Source: an uncultured Bacilli bacterium (lineage in GTDB: Bacteria > Bacillota_I > Bacilli_A > RF39 > UBA660). Taken from it: 34,862 bases of DNA. The notes beneath the pieces are model-generated. The model was not told the DNA's origin, searched no databases, and worked only from the letters and a program-made list of their open reading frames with translations. Numbering within the stretch: position 1 is the stretch's first letter; each line of letters starts with the position of its first letter. Below, piece after piece: positions 23,856 through 32,016 of the stretch. The stretch lies in NCBI GenBank assembly GCA_910586295.1, contig CAJUGE010000010.1, positions 1 through 34,862 of the forward strand. The letters are read 5' to 3'. A program made the position numbers and the translations under genes.

Positions 23856-23906
23856 AGAATTAGAAGTAAAACTTCTGTAAAAAATAATAGTAATGGAGGA
23901 ATTTAA

Positions 23907-25460
23907 ATGGATTACATAATTATCTCCATTTTAGCATTATTAATTGGATTATTTATAGGTGCAGGATTTATAATAATTATGAACAAAATAAGATTAAACG
24001 ATGCACGAAAAGAAGCTGATAAATTGATTGAAAAGGCCCAAAAAGAGGCCGATAAAACTAAAAGAGATAAACTTTTAGAATTAAAAGAAGAAAGCTACAA
24101 ACTAAAAGAACAAACAGAGAATGAAATAAAAGAAAAGAAAAAAGAAATAACAGAGTTAAAAGAATCTGTAGATGAAAGAGAAAAAAATCTAAACAAACGT
24201 GATGAATTACTTCAAGAGCGTGAGCGTAGTTTAGATACAAGAGATAAAGATTTATTAGCAAGTCAAAAAGAAATTCAAGAAAAAGACGCAAAAATGGAGT
24301 CTATTTTAAAAGAACAAATATCATTATTAGAAAGTATATCTGGCTTTACAAAAGAGAAAGCAAGAGAAATGGTAATGAGAAAAGTGGAAGACGAAATGTC
24401 TGGCGAGATAGCAATTTACTTAAGAGAAAGAGAAAATGATGCAAAATTAGAAGCAGACAAAAAGGCAAAAGAATATCTTGTTGCAAGTATGCAAAAATAT
24501 GCAACTGATGTTGCAAATGAGCAAACAGTTACAACAGTATCGCTTCCTAACGATGAAATGAAAGGCAGAATAATTGGACGTGAAGGAAGAAATATAAGAA
24601 CTATTGAAGCAATCACAGGAGTAGATTTAATAATTGATGATACTCCAGAAGTAATAGTTTTATCATCATTTGATCCGTTAAGAAGGGAAATTGCTAAAGT
24701 TACATTAGAGGGATTAATAAAAGATGGAAGAATCCACCCAGCGAGAATAGAAGAACTATATGATAAAACATGTGAAGACTTTAAAACTCTTATAAGAGAA
24801 AAAGGTGAAGAGGCATTATTTGCTTTAAGCATAACTAGAGTAAATCCAGAATTAGTTGATTTAATAGGAAAACTATACTTTAGAACAAGTTATGGTCAAA
24901 ATGCATTACAACACTCAATTGAAGTAGGAAACTTAGCTGGTTTATTAGCAAGTGAGCTTGGAGAAAATGTAGCACTCGCAAAACGTGCAGGATTACTTCA
25001 TGATTTAGGAAAGGCAATAGATTTTGAAGTTGAAGGTTCACATGTAGAATTAGGAGCAGAGTTTGCTAAGAAATATGGTGAAGGAGAAATAGTAATAAAT
25101 ACTATTGAGAGTCACCATGGAGACAAGAAGCCTACTCATGTAATAAGTGAGTTAGTAGCAATTGCAGACACACTATCAGCAGCACGTCCAGGAGCTAGAA
25201 ATGATTCTTTGGAAAATTATATAAAAAGATTAGAACAACTTGAAGAAATTGGAAATTCTGTAGATGGAGTAGAAAAAACATTTGCAATGCAAGCTGGAAG
25301 AGAATTAAGAGTCATTGTAAAACCAGAAGAAGTTGATGACTTAGAATCTTATAAAATAGCAAGAAAAATAAAAGATCAAGTAGAAGAAAATATGCAATAT
25401 CCAGGTACAATAAAAGTTGTTGTAATAAGAGAAACTAGAGCAGAAGAAACTGCTAAATAA
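23907..25460 (+). CDS. rny: Ribonuclease Y
   Basis: 517 aa membrane-bound endoribonuclease that starts mRNA decay in Firmicutes. N-terminal transmembrane helix (about residues 3-24); a long charged coiled coil (about 30-150, QKEADKTKRDKLLELKEESY and so on); a KH domain (MKGRIIGREGRNIRTIEAIT); and an HD metal-phosphohydrolase domain (HSIEVGNLAGLLASELGE, LLHDLGKAIDFE, IESHHGD). Length and domain order are standard. It is convergent with rnjA, sharing one bidirectional terminator. The two main RNases of mRNA turnover are thus neighbours. Confidence 0.97.
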   Translation: MDYIIISILALLIGLFIGAGFIIIMNKIRLNDARKEADKLIEKAQKEADKTKRDKLLELKEESYKLKEQTENEIKEKKKEITELKESVDEREKNLNKRDELLQERERSLDTRDKDLLASQKEIQEKDAKMESILKEQISLLESISGFTKEKAREMVMRKVEDEMSGEIAIYLRERENDAKLEADKKAKEYLVASMQKYATDVANEQTVTTVSLPNDEMKGRIIGREGRNIRTIEAITGVDLIIDDTPEVIVLSSFDPLRREIAKVTLEGLIKDGRIHPARIEELYDKTCEDFKTLIREKGEEALFALSITRVNPELVDLIGKLYFRTSYGQNALQHSIEVGNLAGLLASELGENVALAKRAGLLHDLGKAIDFEVEGSHVELGAEFAKKYGEGEIVINTIESHHGDKKPTHVISELVAIADTLSAARPGARNDSLENYIKRLEQLEEIGNSVDGVEKTFAMQAGRELRVIVKPEEVDDLESYKIARKIKDQVEENMQYPGTIKVVVIRETRAEETAK

Positions 25461-25486
25461 ATAAGTTTTACAAAAATTTAAAAGCA

Positions 25487-25510
25487 AAAACGGTTATTTT
25501 AAACCGTTTT
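25487..25510. terminator. Bidirectional terminator between rny and rnjA
   Basis: AAAACGGTT (25487-25495) pairs with AACCGTTTT (25502-25510). T-runs lie on both strands, and the minus-strand side touches the rnjA stop codon. Confidence 0.85.
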
Positions 25511-27187
25511 TTAATTGCTCTTACTATCCAAAATCATAGGTATAATAATAGGCCTTCTGCCAGTAGAATCAATAATATAAGACTTTAGTTCCAAAATAAT
25601 TCTATTTTTTAAATCAGTAACATTTAAAGAATTTTTCTTGAATTCACTTAAAACAATACCTTTAACTTTTCTTTGAATATTACTAATAAGTTCTTGATTT
25701 TCATTTACAACAACGAACCCACGAGTAGTAACGTTAGGATCCAGCATAAGCCTTTTTCTATTACTATCAATATTAAGTATTACCACTAAAACTCCGTCAG
25801 TACTCATAGTCTTTCTGTCTCTAATAACAGAACTTCCAATATCTCCGATTCTCTTTCCATCAACGTAAATATCATTTATAGGAACATTTTTCTCGGACAA
25901 TTTCACATGACCATTTAATAAAGAAAGCATATCACCATTCTTTAGTACAAAAGTATTTGTGTCATCCATCCCACATTCCTTAGCTAAATCAGCGTGAGCT
26001 TTAAGCATCCTATATTCGCCATGAACTGGCATAAAAAACTTAGGCTTCATTAATCTAAGCAGTAGCTTTAATTCATCTTGTTTAGCATGTCCGCTAGTGT
26101 GAATATCATTTTCATTAGATGTAGTAAAAACTTTAGCGCCTTTCAAATATAACTTATTAATAACTCTATTAATGTTCATAGCATTTCCAGGAATAGGACT
26201 ACTTGAAAAAATAACAGTATCATCAGGCATTAAAGTAATATTAGAGTCAGTCCCATTTGCAATTCTACTAAGAGCAGCTAAAGGTTCTCCTTGACTTCCA
26301 GTGCAAAGTAGACAAACATTTTGTGGTTTGCTCTTATTTGCTTCATCACTAGTAATAAAGATACTTTTATCCTTAATTAAACCACAAGACTTAGCAATCT
26401 CTATACTATTTATCATACTTCTACCAAAAGCAGCTATTTTTCTATTATTTTTTCTACAAGTTTCTATAATATGAATAACTCTATAAATATTAGATGCAAA
26501 CGTAGCAAGAATAATTCTACCTTTACAACCTCTTATAATATCGCTTAAAGCCTCATCTACATCACTTTCACTGGTAGAAAAACCAGGAACCAAAGCATTA
26601 GTAGAATCACTCATAAGCAGAGTAACACCATCTTCTCCAATTCTAGCCATCTTGCCTAAATTAGCCATAGGACCGATAGGAGTCAAATCAAATTTAAAGT
26701 CACCAGTCGTAACAACTCTTCCATTAGGTGTCATAATGCTTATTCCATAACTATCTGGAATAGAATGTGTGGTTCTAAAAAACTCAATTTCAAAATATTT
26801 GAACTTAGGTTTAATATCTTCATCTATTATTACTATATTCTTGTAATTTACACCTCTATCATCAAGTTTATTCTTAATAAGCTCACTAGCAACTTTAGGA
26901 GCGTATATTATAGGTATATTTAAATGATTCAAAACATAGGGAATCCCGCCAATATGGTCTTCATGTCCATGAGTAATGAATAATCCCTTAATTTTGTCCT
27001 CATTTTCTTTTAAAAATGTATAGTCTGCAAGAACATAATCTATTCCTAAAAGATCATCTTGTGGAAACATAACCCCAGCATCAATAATGACTATCTCCTC
27101 TTCGTGCATAACTGCATACATATTTTTACCGACTTCACCAAGCCCGCCTAAAGCGAACACAAAAGTCTCCATAGTTTGTGTTTTCAT
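25511..27187 (-). CDS. rnjA: Ribonuclease J
   Basis: 558 aa beta-CASP metallo-beta-lactamase RNase with 5'-3' exonuclease and endonuclease activity. The metal motif FITHGHEDHIGGIPYVL, LMSDSTNA, GRSMINSIEIAKS, the beta-CASP region LLCTGSQGEPLAALSRIA and the late HTSGHAKQDELKLLLRLMKP with FMPVHGEYRML are all present. A C-terminal domain follows. GGAGG 9 nt before the ATG (plus positions 27197-27201) fixes the start. RNase J works with RNase Y (convergent neighbour) in mRNA decay. I assign J1 by full-length match; a J2 paralog could exist elsewhere. Confidence 0.96.
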   Translation of the reverse strand: MKTQTMETFVFALGGLGEVGKNMYAVMHEEEIVIIDAGVMFPQDDLLGIDYVLADYTFLKENEDKIKGLFITHGHEDHIGGIPYVLNHLNIPIIYAPKVASELIKNKLDDRGVNYKNIVIIDEDIKPKFKYFEIEFFRTTHSIPDSYGISIMTPNGRVVTTGDFKFDLTPIGPMANLGKMARIGEDGVTLLMSDSTNALVPGFSTSESDVDEALSDIIRGCKGRIILATFASNIYRVIHIIETCRKNNRKIAAFGRSMINSIEIAKSCGLIKDKSIFITSDEANKSKPQNVCLLCTGSQGEPLAALSRIANGTDSNITLMPDDTVIFSSSPIPGNAMNINRVINKLYLKGAKVFTTSNENDIHTSGHAKQDELKLLLRLMKPKFFMPVHGEYRMLKAHADLAKECGMDDTNTFVLKNGDMLSLLNGHVKLSEKNVPINDIYVDGKRIGDIGSSVIRDRKTMSTDGVLVVILNIDSNRKRLMLDPNVTTRGFVVVNENQELISNIQRKVKGIVLSEFKKNSLNVTDLKNRIILELKSYIIDSTGRRPIIIPMILDSKSN

Positions 27188-27231
27188 AATTTAATTCCTC
27201 CAATTTCTAATAAAAGAAAATCAATAAATAC

Positions 27232-27260
27232 ATTATACACCACAACTACAAAAAAGTCTA
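27232..27260 (-). promoter_or_regulatory. rnjA promoter
   Basis: On the minus strand, TAGACT (27255-27260), 17 bp, TATAAT (27232-27237), giving a leader of roughly 40 nt. Confidence 0.6.
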
Positions 27261-27306
27261 GTGCAAAATTAAATACTACTTTTTAAAAAAACTTAATCTA
27301 TAATAT

Positions 27307-27337
27307 AAAAACTGGAAAATATTATTGATTTCTCCAG
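27307..27337 (-). terminator. Terminator of the unknown minus-strand gene
   Basis: On the minus strand, CTGGA (27333-27337) pairs with TCCAG (27312-27316) with partly paired flanks inside, then TTTTTAT. Confidence 0.6.
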
Positions 27338-27364
27338 CTTAATAAGAATAATATAAAAATATAG

Positions 27365-27949
27365 TTATTCTCCATTTCTTAATTTTCTTGAAATGTTAGA
27401 ATCAATTCTATCGTAAATTTCAAAAATATCTTCTTCCAAAATCCCCTTATTTTTCTCGTACCAAAAGAAATGTCTATCAAACCAAGGACTATTAATAAAG
27501 TACATATCATATTCTTTTAAAAAGAACAACTCAACTATTGGTCTATCTTTAGCATCACTTTCTTGAATTTGATTAAAACCATAAACATTTACTAAAGCAT
27601 TATTAGTTAATTCACAAATGCTCTTGTCAAAATTACTATAAAATTTTTCGTAATACTCTCTATTATGAGCAATAACTTTAAAAACTTCATTTTGATTCAT
27701 CCCATTAGGTCTCTCTAGATAATAAACTTTACTATCTCTAAAATATTCTCCATGTTCTCTATATAAAGTAGTCAACTTATATACGGAATTATCCATATCC
27801 ATAATTTCTATTTTTGTCTCATTTTCAGTATCAATAATTTTACTAATATAATTAGTAACAAAATCACTATAACTATCTTTAAAACCATTTTTACGTGCTT
27901 TAATATATTCTAATAAAATTTTACTCTCAATTAATATTTTAATTTTCAT
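27365..27949 (-). CDS. Unrecognised cytoplasmic protein, 194 aa
   Basis: I do not recognise this family. The protein begins MKIKILIESKILLEYIKARK and has no signal or membrane segment. It is rich in Tyr, Phe, Asp and Glu, with a C-terminal part reading WFDRHFFWYEKNKGILEEDI and ending RKLRNGE. A longer frame upstream runs through the promoter, so the start is ATG 27949 after GAGGGG. It has a consensus promoter and a plausible terminator, so it is a real single-gene unit. It lies between rnjA and the amidotransferase-like gene, all on the minus strand. Confidence 0.6.
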   Translation of the reverse strand: MKIKILIESKILLEYIKARKNGFKDSYSDFVTNYISKIIDTENETKIEIMDMDNSVYKLTTLYREHGEYFRDSKVYYLERPNGMNQNEVFKVIAHNREYYEKFYSNFDKSICELTNNALVNVYGFNQIQESDAKDRPIVELFFLKEYDMYFINSPWFDRHFFWYEKNKGILEEDIFEIYDRIDSNISRKLRNGE

Positions 27950-27976
27950 TCCTATACCCCTCAATCGATGTACAAT

Positions 27977-28005
27977 ATTATATACCAAAAAGTTGTATAT
28001 GTCAA
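27977..28005 (-). promoter_or_regulatory. Consensus promoter of the unknown 194-aa gene
   Basis: Minus strand: TTGACA (28000-28005), exactly 17 bp, TATAAT (27977-27982). Full match to the sigma-A consensus. Confidence 0.88.
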
Positions 28006-28046
28006 GTAAAAACAAGGAATTCACTTATTTCAATTATACTCAAAAA

Positions 28047-28763
28047 TTAAACTTTACTTTTTAAACGAGACTTTGACTTACACACATTTATAAATTCTTT
28101 AAATATTTTATTCATATTTTCATCAGTCTTATACAAACTCTCAGGATGAAATCTCAAACCTATATAAAAATCTTTATCTTTAGATTCTACAACATCAGGA
28201 TAACCATCTTCACATATACCAACTATATCTAAACGAGGACAATCTTTAATAATTTTATTATGCCTAGAGTTAACCATAAATTCTTCTTTCCCAATAATAT
28301 TATAAAATTTAGAATTTTTATCAACAAACACCTTATGAACATATTCATTATTCACTTTCATGTGATTGTGTGGCTTGGAAATATACTTAGTTGAACCACC
28401 AATTGCTCTAACAATAATATTTTGGCCACAGCAAATGCCTAACGTTGGGATGTTATTATCATAACAATATTTAGCAGCAATTACTTCATAATTATCACTT
28501 TTCATTCCACCTTGAAATATAATTCCATCACATATATTTATTTGTTCTGTCAGATTGTTATATTCAGGTTCTAGTAAATCATTTTTCCAATTATCTCCTA
28601 CATATTTAATTTTCTCTTCTACAGGTAAAATCCCAATGGCAATGCCACCATTATCAAAAATCGCTTGTTTAACCTCATCTCTAATAAAAACATCTGTTCT
28701 TAAATTAGAATATTTCTCTTTAGGATAATGCTTACTAACAATACCAATAATAACTTTTTTCAT
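28047..28763 (-). CDS. Gamma-glutamyl-gamma-aminobutyrate hydrolase family (peptidase C26)
   Basis: 238 aa class-I glutamine-amidotransferase-like hydrolase (PuuD-type). The nucleophile elbow is GICCGQN (Cys at about residue 111), preceded by DGIIFQGGMKSD (the GG pocket) and followed by VNSRHNK and the catalytic His-Glu in FHPESLY. Known relatives cleave gamma-glutamyl bonds, for example in polyamine breakdown or cell-wall peptide turnover; the substrate here is not evident. ATG 28763 follows GAGG on the minus strand. It is upstream of the unknown 194-aa gene in the same direction but separated by that gene's own promoter. Confidence 0.87.
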   Translation of the reverse strand: MKKVIIGIVSKHYPKEKYSNLRTDVFIRDEVKQAIFDNGGIAIGILPVEEKIKYVGDNWKNDLLEPEYNNLTEQINICDGIIFQGGMKSDNYEVIAAKYCYDNNIPTLGICCGQNIIVRAIGGSTKYISKPHNHMKVNNEYVHKVFVDKNSKFYNIIGKEEFMVNSRHNKIIKDCPRLDIVGICEDGYPDVVESKDKDFYIGLRFHPESLYKTDENMNKIFKEFINVCKSKSRLKSKV

Positions 28764-28865
28764 ATATACCTCTAATAATTTGTAATTATGAGAAATAAAA
28801 AACGTTCAAAATATTTACTAATCTCCTATCAATCATAATTAAATGTTTTTAGTCTTAGACAATGG

Positions 28866-29055
28866 ATAATATTTGTTTCTCTAAAGAAAATTTCTACAAT
28901 AACTTATCATTATGAAATTTCTATCATCAAAGAGAAATTACTGGACGAACGACGTTACTATTGTTGACATTCGTGTTAGTCAAGTTGCCAGGATTACCAG
29001 AACCGCCCACAACGAACACGTTCGCGTTGCTACCATTCCAGTTATACGGACTCAT
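28866..29055. repeat. Tandem 328-bp repeat, copy 1
   Basis: Homologous block with copy 2 at 29194-29386, offset 328 bp (331 bp after a one-codon insertion in copy 2). From about 28866 to 28992 the two copies are nearly identical; beyond that they diverge until the shared GTTATACGGACT. Weaker similarity extends left to about 28845. Confidence 0.9.
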
Positions 29056-29097
29056 CTGGATTCTGAATGTTTTAAATTCCAATATTATCCATACATA
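28927..29097 (-). pseudogene. 3'-end cassette of a surface-protein gene, copy 1
   Basis: On the minus strand an open frame reads EFKTFRIQMSPYNWNGSN, ANVFVVGGSG, NPGNLTNT, NNSNVVRPVISL and stops at 28927-28929. The SPY(N/F)N ... VF.V ... VRPVI.L pattern is the usual C-terminal end of large secreted proteins in gut Firmicutes. Upstream the frame meets a stop at 29098-29100, and no domain or signal peptide precedes it. It is therefore a headless 3' piece: a gene relic or a silent donor cassette. An internal ATG at 29055 has no convincing ribosome site. Codons (CGT, AAC, GTC, CCA) differ by eye from the AGA/AAT-rich chromosome. Confidence 0.6.
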
Positions 29098-29193
29098 TTA
29101 TAACAAAAAACATCGCATTTATAAAGTTTTCTTAATAAATACTAACTTTATAAACCAATGTTTTAAAAATATTTAGTCTATTTAAGACAACGA

Positions 29194-29386
29194 ATAATAT
29201 TTGTTTCTCTAAAGAAAATTTCTACAATAACTTATCATTATGAAATTCCTATCATCAAAGAGAAATTACTGGACGAACGACGTTACTATTGTTGACATTC
29301 GTGTTAGTCAAGTTGCCAGGGTTACTAGAACCGTTCACTGCGAACACGTTCACGTTGCCACTACTGTTGAAGTTATACGGACTCCA
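29194..29386. repeat. Tandem 328-bp repeat, copy 2
   Basis: Second unit of the repeat described at 28866-29055. The conserved part includes about 60 bp beyond the minus-strand stop codon, so a 3' untranslated segment was duplicated together with the coding end. Confidence 0.9.
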
Positions 29387-29395
29387 AAACAATAT
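29255..29395 (-). pseudogene. 3'-end cassette of a surface-protein gene, copy 2
   Basis: Minus-strand frame ILFWSPYNFNSSGNVNVF, AVNGSSNPGNL, then the same NNSNVVRPVISL end as copy 1. It opens just after a stop at 29396-29398 and has no start codon, so it cannot be expressed as it stands. Compared with copy 1 the last about 20 residues are identical, while the preceding part differs (WNGSNANVFVVGGSG against FNSSGNVNVFAVNGSS), with one codon inserted. Confidence 0.6.
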
Positions 29396-29449
29396 CTAAT
29401 TAACAATACTATCCATAAATATTATAATACAAATAAGTGAAAAATACTA

Positions 29450-29478
29450 TTCATTCTTACTAATATAAATGATATAAT
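29450..29478 (+). promoter_or_regulatory. Probable ftsY operon promoter
   Basis: TATAAT (29473-29478) with a weak TTCATT (29450-29455) 17 bp upstream. AAAGGAGAG precedes ATG 29504. Confidence 0.5.
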
Positions 29479-29503
29479 TAATAAAGACAAAGGAGAGAAA
29501 ACA

Positions 29504-30475
29504 ATGGGACTATTTAGTAAAATAAAGCAAGCTTTCAGTAAAGAAACAAACGAAAATGCAGAAAAATATATTGATGGACTTACGAAGACCAGAGAAGAAT
29601 TTGTAAACAAACTAAGTTTACTTGGGATAAAATACACAAAAATTGATGAAAAGTTTTACGAAGAATTGGAAGAAATATTAATAATGGCAGACTTAGGCGT
29701 TCAAATCACTATGAACTTCATGGAAAGACTTAGAAAAAGAGTAAAAGAAGAAAATATAGAAAACTTTGAATTTCTAAAAGAAGTAATAGTAGATGAGCTT
29801 TTCTTAATATATGTTGGAGAAGAGCAATTAACTAGCAAGATAAAATATAATGAGAATGGATTGACAACTATACTATTTGTTGGAGTAAATGGAGTCGGAA
29901 AAACAACAAGTATAGCAAAGCTCGCTTCAAAAATGAAGAATGACGGTAAAAAAATTATGTTAATCGGAGCAGACACTTGGCGTGCAGGCGCGGTTACTCA
30001 ATTGAAAGAATGGGCTAGCACAATTGGAACTGAGTTTTATGGAACAGACGAAACAGATCCTGCAAGTGTTGTATATGATGGAATCAATAAAGCACTTGAG
30101 ACACAATGTGATGTAGCATTGATTGACACAGCAGGTAGATTACAAAATAAAGTGAATTTAATGAAAGAACTAGAAAAAATAAATAGAGTAATTGAAAAAC
30201 AATTAAATAGAGAAATAGACGAAACACTTTTGGTAATAGATGCATCGACTGGACAAAATGGAATAAGTCAAGCCAAAAATTTTAAAGAAATATGTAACAT
30301 AACTGGAATAATTCTAACAAAACTTGATGGAACAGCAAAAGGAGGAATAGTTCTCGGAGTAAAAGAAGTTACAGGAATCCCAGTGAAATTTGTAGGTTTT
30401 GGTGAAAAGAAAGAAGATTTAATACCATTTGATATAGAAAATTATATATATGGATTATTTAAGGAGTGGAAATAA
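29504..30475 (+). CDS. ftsY: Signal recognition particle receptor FtsY
   Basis: 323 aa SRP-receptor GTPase that docks Ffh-ribosome complexes at the membrane. The N domain covers about residues 20-110. The G domain has GVNGVGKT (residues 127-134), the DTWRAGAV and DTAGRLQNK motifs, TKLDGTAKGG and the terminal GFGEKKEDLIPFD. The acidic A domain is reduced to a few residues, as in many Firmicutes. First gene of the ftsY / Nudix / ylxM cluster; ffh lies 2.3 kb further on. Confidence 0.97.
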   Translation: MGLFSKIKQAFSKETNENAEKYIDGLTKTREEFVNKLSLLGIKYTKIDEKFYEELEEILIMADLGVQITMNFMERLRKRVKEENIENFEFLKEVIVDELFLIYVGEEQLTSKIKYNENGLTTILFVGVNGVGKTTSIAKLASKMKNDGKKIMLIGADTWRAGAVTQLKEWASTIGTEFYGTDETDPASVVYDGINKALETQCDVALIDTAGRLQNKVNLMKELEKINRVIEKQLNREIDETLLVIDASTGQNGISQAKNFKEICNITGIILTKLDGTAKGGIVLGVKEVTGIPVKFVGFGEKKEDLIPFDIENYIYGLFKEWK

Positions 30476-30477
30476 AA

Positions 30478-30996
30478 ATGAAGTTAGTATATGATGGCTA
30501 TGTAAAAATATATGACTGTGAAAGAGAAAGAAACGGAATAGTAGAAACATTCACGAAAGTCGCACTCCGAGGTGCTTCGGCAGGAATAGTTATTAATGAA
30601 TTAGGAGAAATGGCTTTAGTTAAACAATATAGACCTATTCTAGGTAGAGTTACTTTAGAAATACCAGCAGGGACATTAGATAAAAACATATCAAAACAAG
30701 AAATAATAATAGAAGAATTAGAAGAAGAATGTGGAATAGAAAAAAGTGATATAATAGAAATATCTTCTGAACCAATACTAACTTATAACATTATAGAAAA
30801 TATGTCAGATGGAGAAATGCATATATATCTTATAAAAGTTAAAACAAAAGAACTGCATCCAAAAGATGATGACGAAGTAGATGAGGTATCATTTTACAAA
30901 TTAGAAGAAATAGAAAAAATGATAAAAAATCGAACAATAACAGATCCAAAAACGCTTATTGCATTCTATTTATACAAGGACATGATAACATGTTAG
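30478..30996 (+). CDS. Nudix hydrolase, ADP-ribose pyrophosphatase-like
   Basis: 172 aa. Typical ADP-ribose pyrophosphatase segments are present: VKQYRPILGRVTLEIPAGTLD, then the Nudix box over residues 65-87. The box departs from consensus at two positions: the first conserved Glu is Ile71 and the Arg is Glu79 (EELEEECGI). The metal-binding Glu residues at 83-84 remain. Activity is likely but substrate preference may be altered. ATG 30478 is preferred; AAGGAG ends 11 nt before. It sits inside the SRP operon and overlaps ylxM by 7 nt. Confidence 0.87.
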   Translation: MKLVYDGYVKIYDCERERNGIVETFTKVALRGASAGIVINELGEMALVKQYRPILGRVTLEIPAGTLDKNISKQEIIIEELEEECGIEKSDIIEISSEPILTYNIIENMSDGEMHIYLIKVKTKELHPKDDDEVDEVSFYKLEEIEKMIKNRTITDPKTLIAFYLYKDMITC

Positions 30997-31286
30997 AAAG
31001 AGAAGAATTAATAAATATATATGAAATATATAAGGTTCTACTTACTCCAAAACAACAGGAATATTTTGAATATTATTATTATGAAGATTACTCGCTAAGT
31101 GAAATATCAAATAACTTAAATGTAAGTAAAGCAATAATTGGAAAAACAATATCAAATGTAACAGATAAACTAAAAAACTACGAAACTCTTTTAAAAATAA
31201 ATGAACTTAATGAAAAGCTAAAACAGATAAGTAAAACTACAAAAGATGAAAATACAAAAAAAGACTTAGAAACTATAATAAAATAA
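30990..31286 (+). CDS. ylxM: YlxM-family SRP-associated DNA-binding-like protein
   Basis: 98 aa member of UPF0122/YlxM, a sigma-factor-like helix-turn-helix protein usually encoded just before ffh and thought to modulate the signal recognition particle. The signature LLTPKQQEYFEYYYYEDYSL, SEISNNLNVSKAIIGKTI is present. It overlaps the Nudix gene and ends in a bidirectional terminator. In most Firmicutes ffh follows directly; here two opposite-strand genes intervene. Confidence 0.92.
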   Translation: MLEREELINIYEIYKVLLTPKQQEYFEYYYYEDYSLSEISNNLNVSKAIIGKTISNVTDKLKNYETLLKINELNEKLKQISKTTKDENTKKDLETIIK

Positions 31287-31317
31287 AAACAACACATTCA
31301 ACTGTGTAGTTTTTTTG
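31285..31317. terminator. Bidirectional terminator after ylxM
   Basis: ACACA pairs with TGTGT, extended by AAAAC/GTTTT around a one-base mismatch, with T-runs on both strands. It serves ylxM and the convergent minus-strand gene. Confidence 0.8.
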
Positions 31318-31319
31318 TC

Positions 31320-31919
31320 TTATCTGCGCAAAGAAAGAATAGCTTGATTTTCCTTTTCTAATAAGTAAATTTTTTCTTCCATATCATCTAAAGAAATGAT
31401 ACCACTCTTATATTCTTGTTCAATACTATTAGTGTTAATAACTTGTCCAGGTACTTCAAAAACAGTAAAAAAGTCACGATATTGGCTCAAGTCTTCAGGA
31501 GTTGTAGTACTAAGAAATTTTCTTGCCAGTATCATATAAATATTATAAATATCTTCACTAACAAGTGCTGCATGTTCTAAACTAAAACCATCATTATAAT
31601 TACTAATACCCATCCAAGATAAAATATAACAATACATATCTTTGTATTTTACTGCATTAAGTTGATATTTAGAAGAAAGACCTTTTCTAATAAATTCATT
31701 AACAAAAAACAAAGCCATTATTTTATCTGGAATAAGATTAATATCGAAATTATCGTCACTTTTAATATAATAAACACCATTTTTAAAGTCAAACCAATCA
31801 CTTTTTTTTGAAGTTACAGTGCATAAATTATAACTGTCTTTAGAACTAATAAAATCTTGTTTTAGCTTAATTAACTTCTCCTTAACAGGAAAAACATAAT
31901 AACTTTTAAAAATTGCCAT
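31320..31919 (-). CDS. Unrecognised protein, paralog A of the TTPEDLS pair
   Basis: 199 aa soluble protein of a family I do not recognise. It is paralogous to the protein at 32017-32688. Shared features: an aromatic N-terminal strand followed by a Lys-rich helix, a W-F/Y-x-F/Y-x-x-GVY motif (DWFDFKNGVY), EDIYNIYMILARKF, TTTPEDLSQYRDFF and the C-terminal AILSLRR. No signal or membrane segment. AGGTGA precedes ATG 31919, and a promoter TTGATT-N18-TATAAT lies upstream on the minus strand. It is convergent with ylxM. Confidence 0.7.
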   Translation of the reverse strand: MAIFKSYYVFPVKEKLIKLKQDFISSKDSYNLCTVTSKKSDWFDFKNGVYYIKSDDNFDINLIPDKIMALFFVNEFIRKGLSSKYQLNAVKYKDMYCYILSWMGISNYNDGFSLEHAALVSEDIYNIYMILARKFLSTTTPEDLSQYRDFFTVFEVPGQVINTNSIEQEYKSGIISLDDMEEKIYLLEKENQAILSLRR

Positions 31920-31945
31920 TATTTCACCTCACAATCAGTTAGAAC

Positions 31946-31975
31946 ATTATACAATATAATACCTTTATAAATCAA
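31946..31975 (-). promoter_or_regulatory. Promoter of paralog A
   Basis: Minus strand TTGATT (31970-31975), 18 bp, TATAAT (31946-31951). Each paralog thus has its own promoter. Confidence 0.7.
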
Positions 31976-32016
31976 GAACAAACTAAAAACTTACACATTT
32001 AGTGCAAGTCATATTC

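Noticed and set aside
28866..29390. Repeats as a CRISPR array or a diversity-generating retroelement template/variable pair
   Set aside because: Only two long units, no short regular spacers, no cas genes. Differences between the copies are not confined to adenines and no reverse transcriptase is in the window.
28912..29440. Two plus-strand frames beginning MKFLSSKRNYWTNDV in the tandem repeats, seemingly a duplicated small gene
   Set aside because: No ribosome site precedes them. The minus strand of the same DNA gives the well-known SPYN...VRPVISL surface-protein end with a stop codon, which explains the conservation better.
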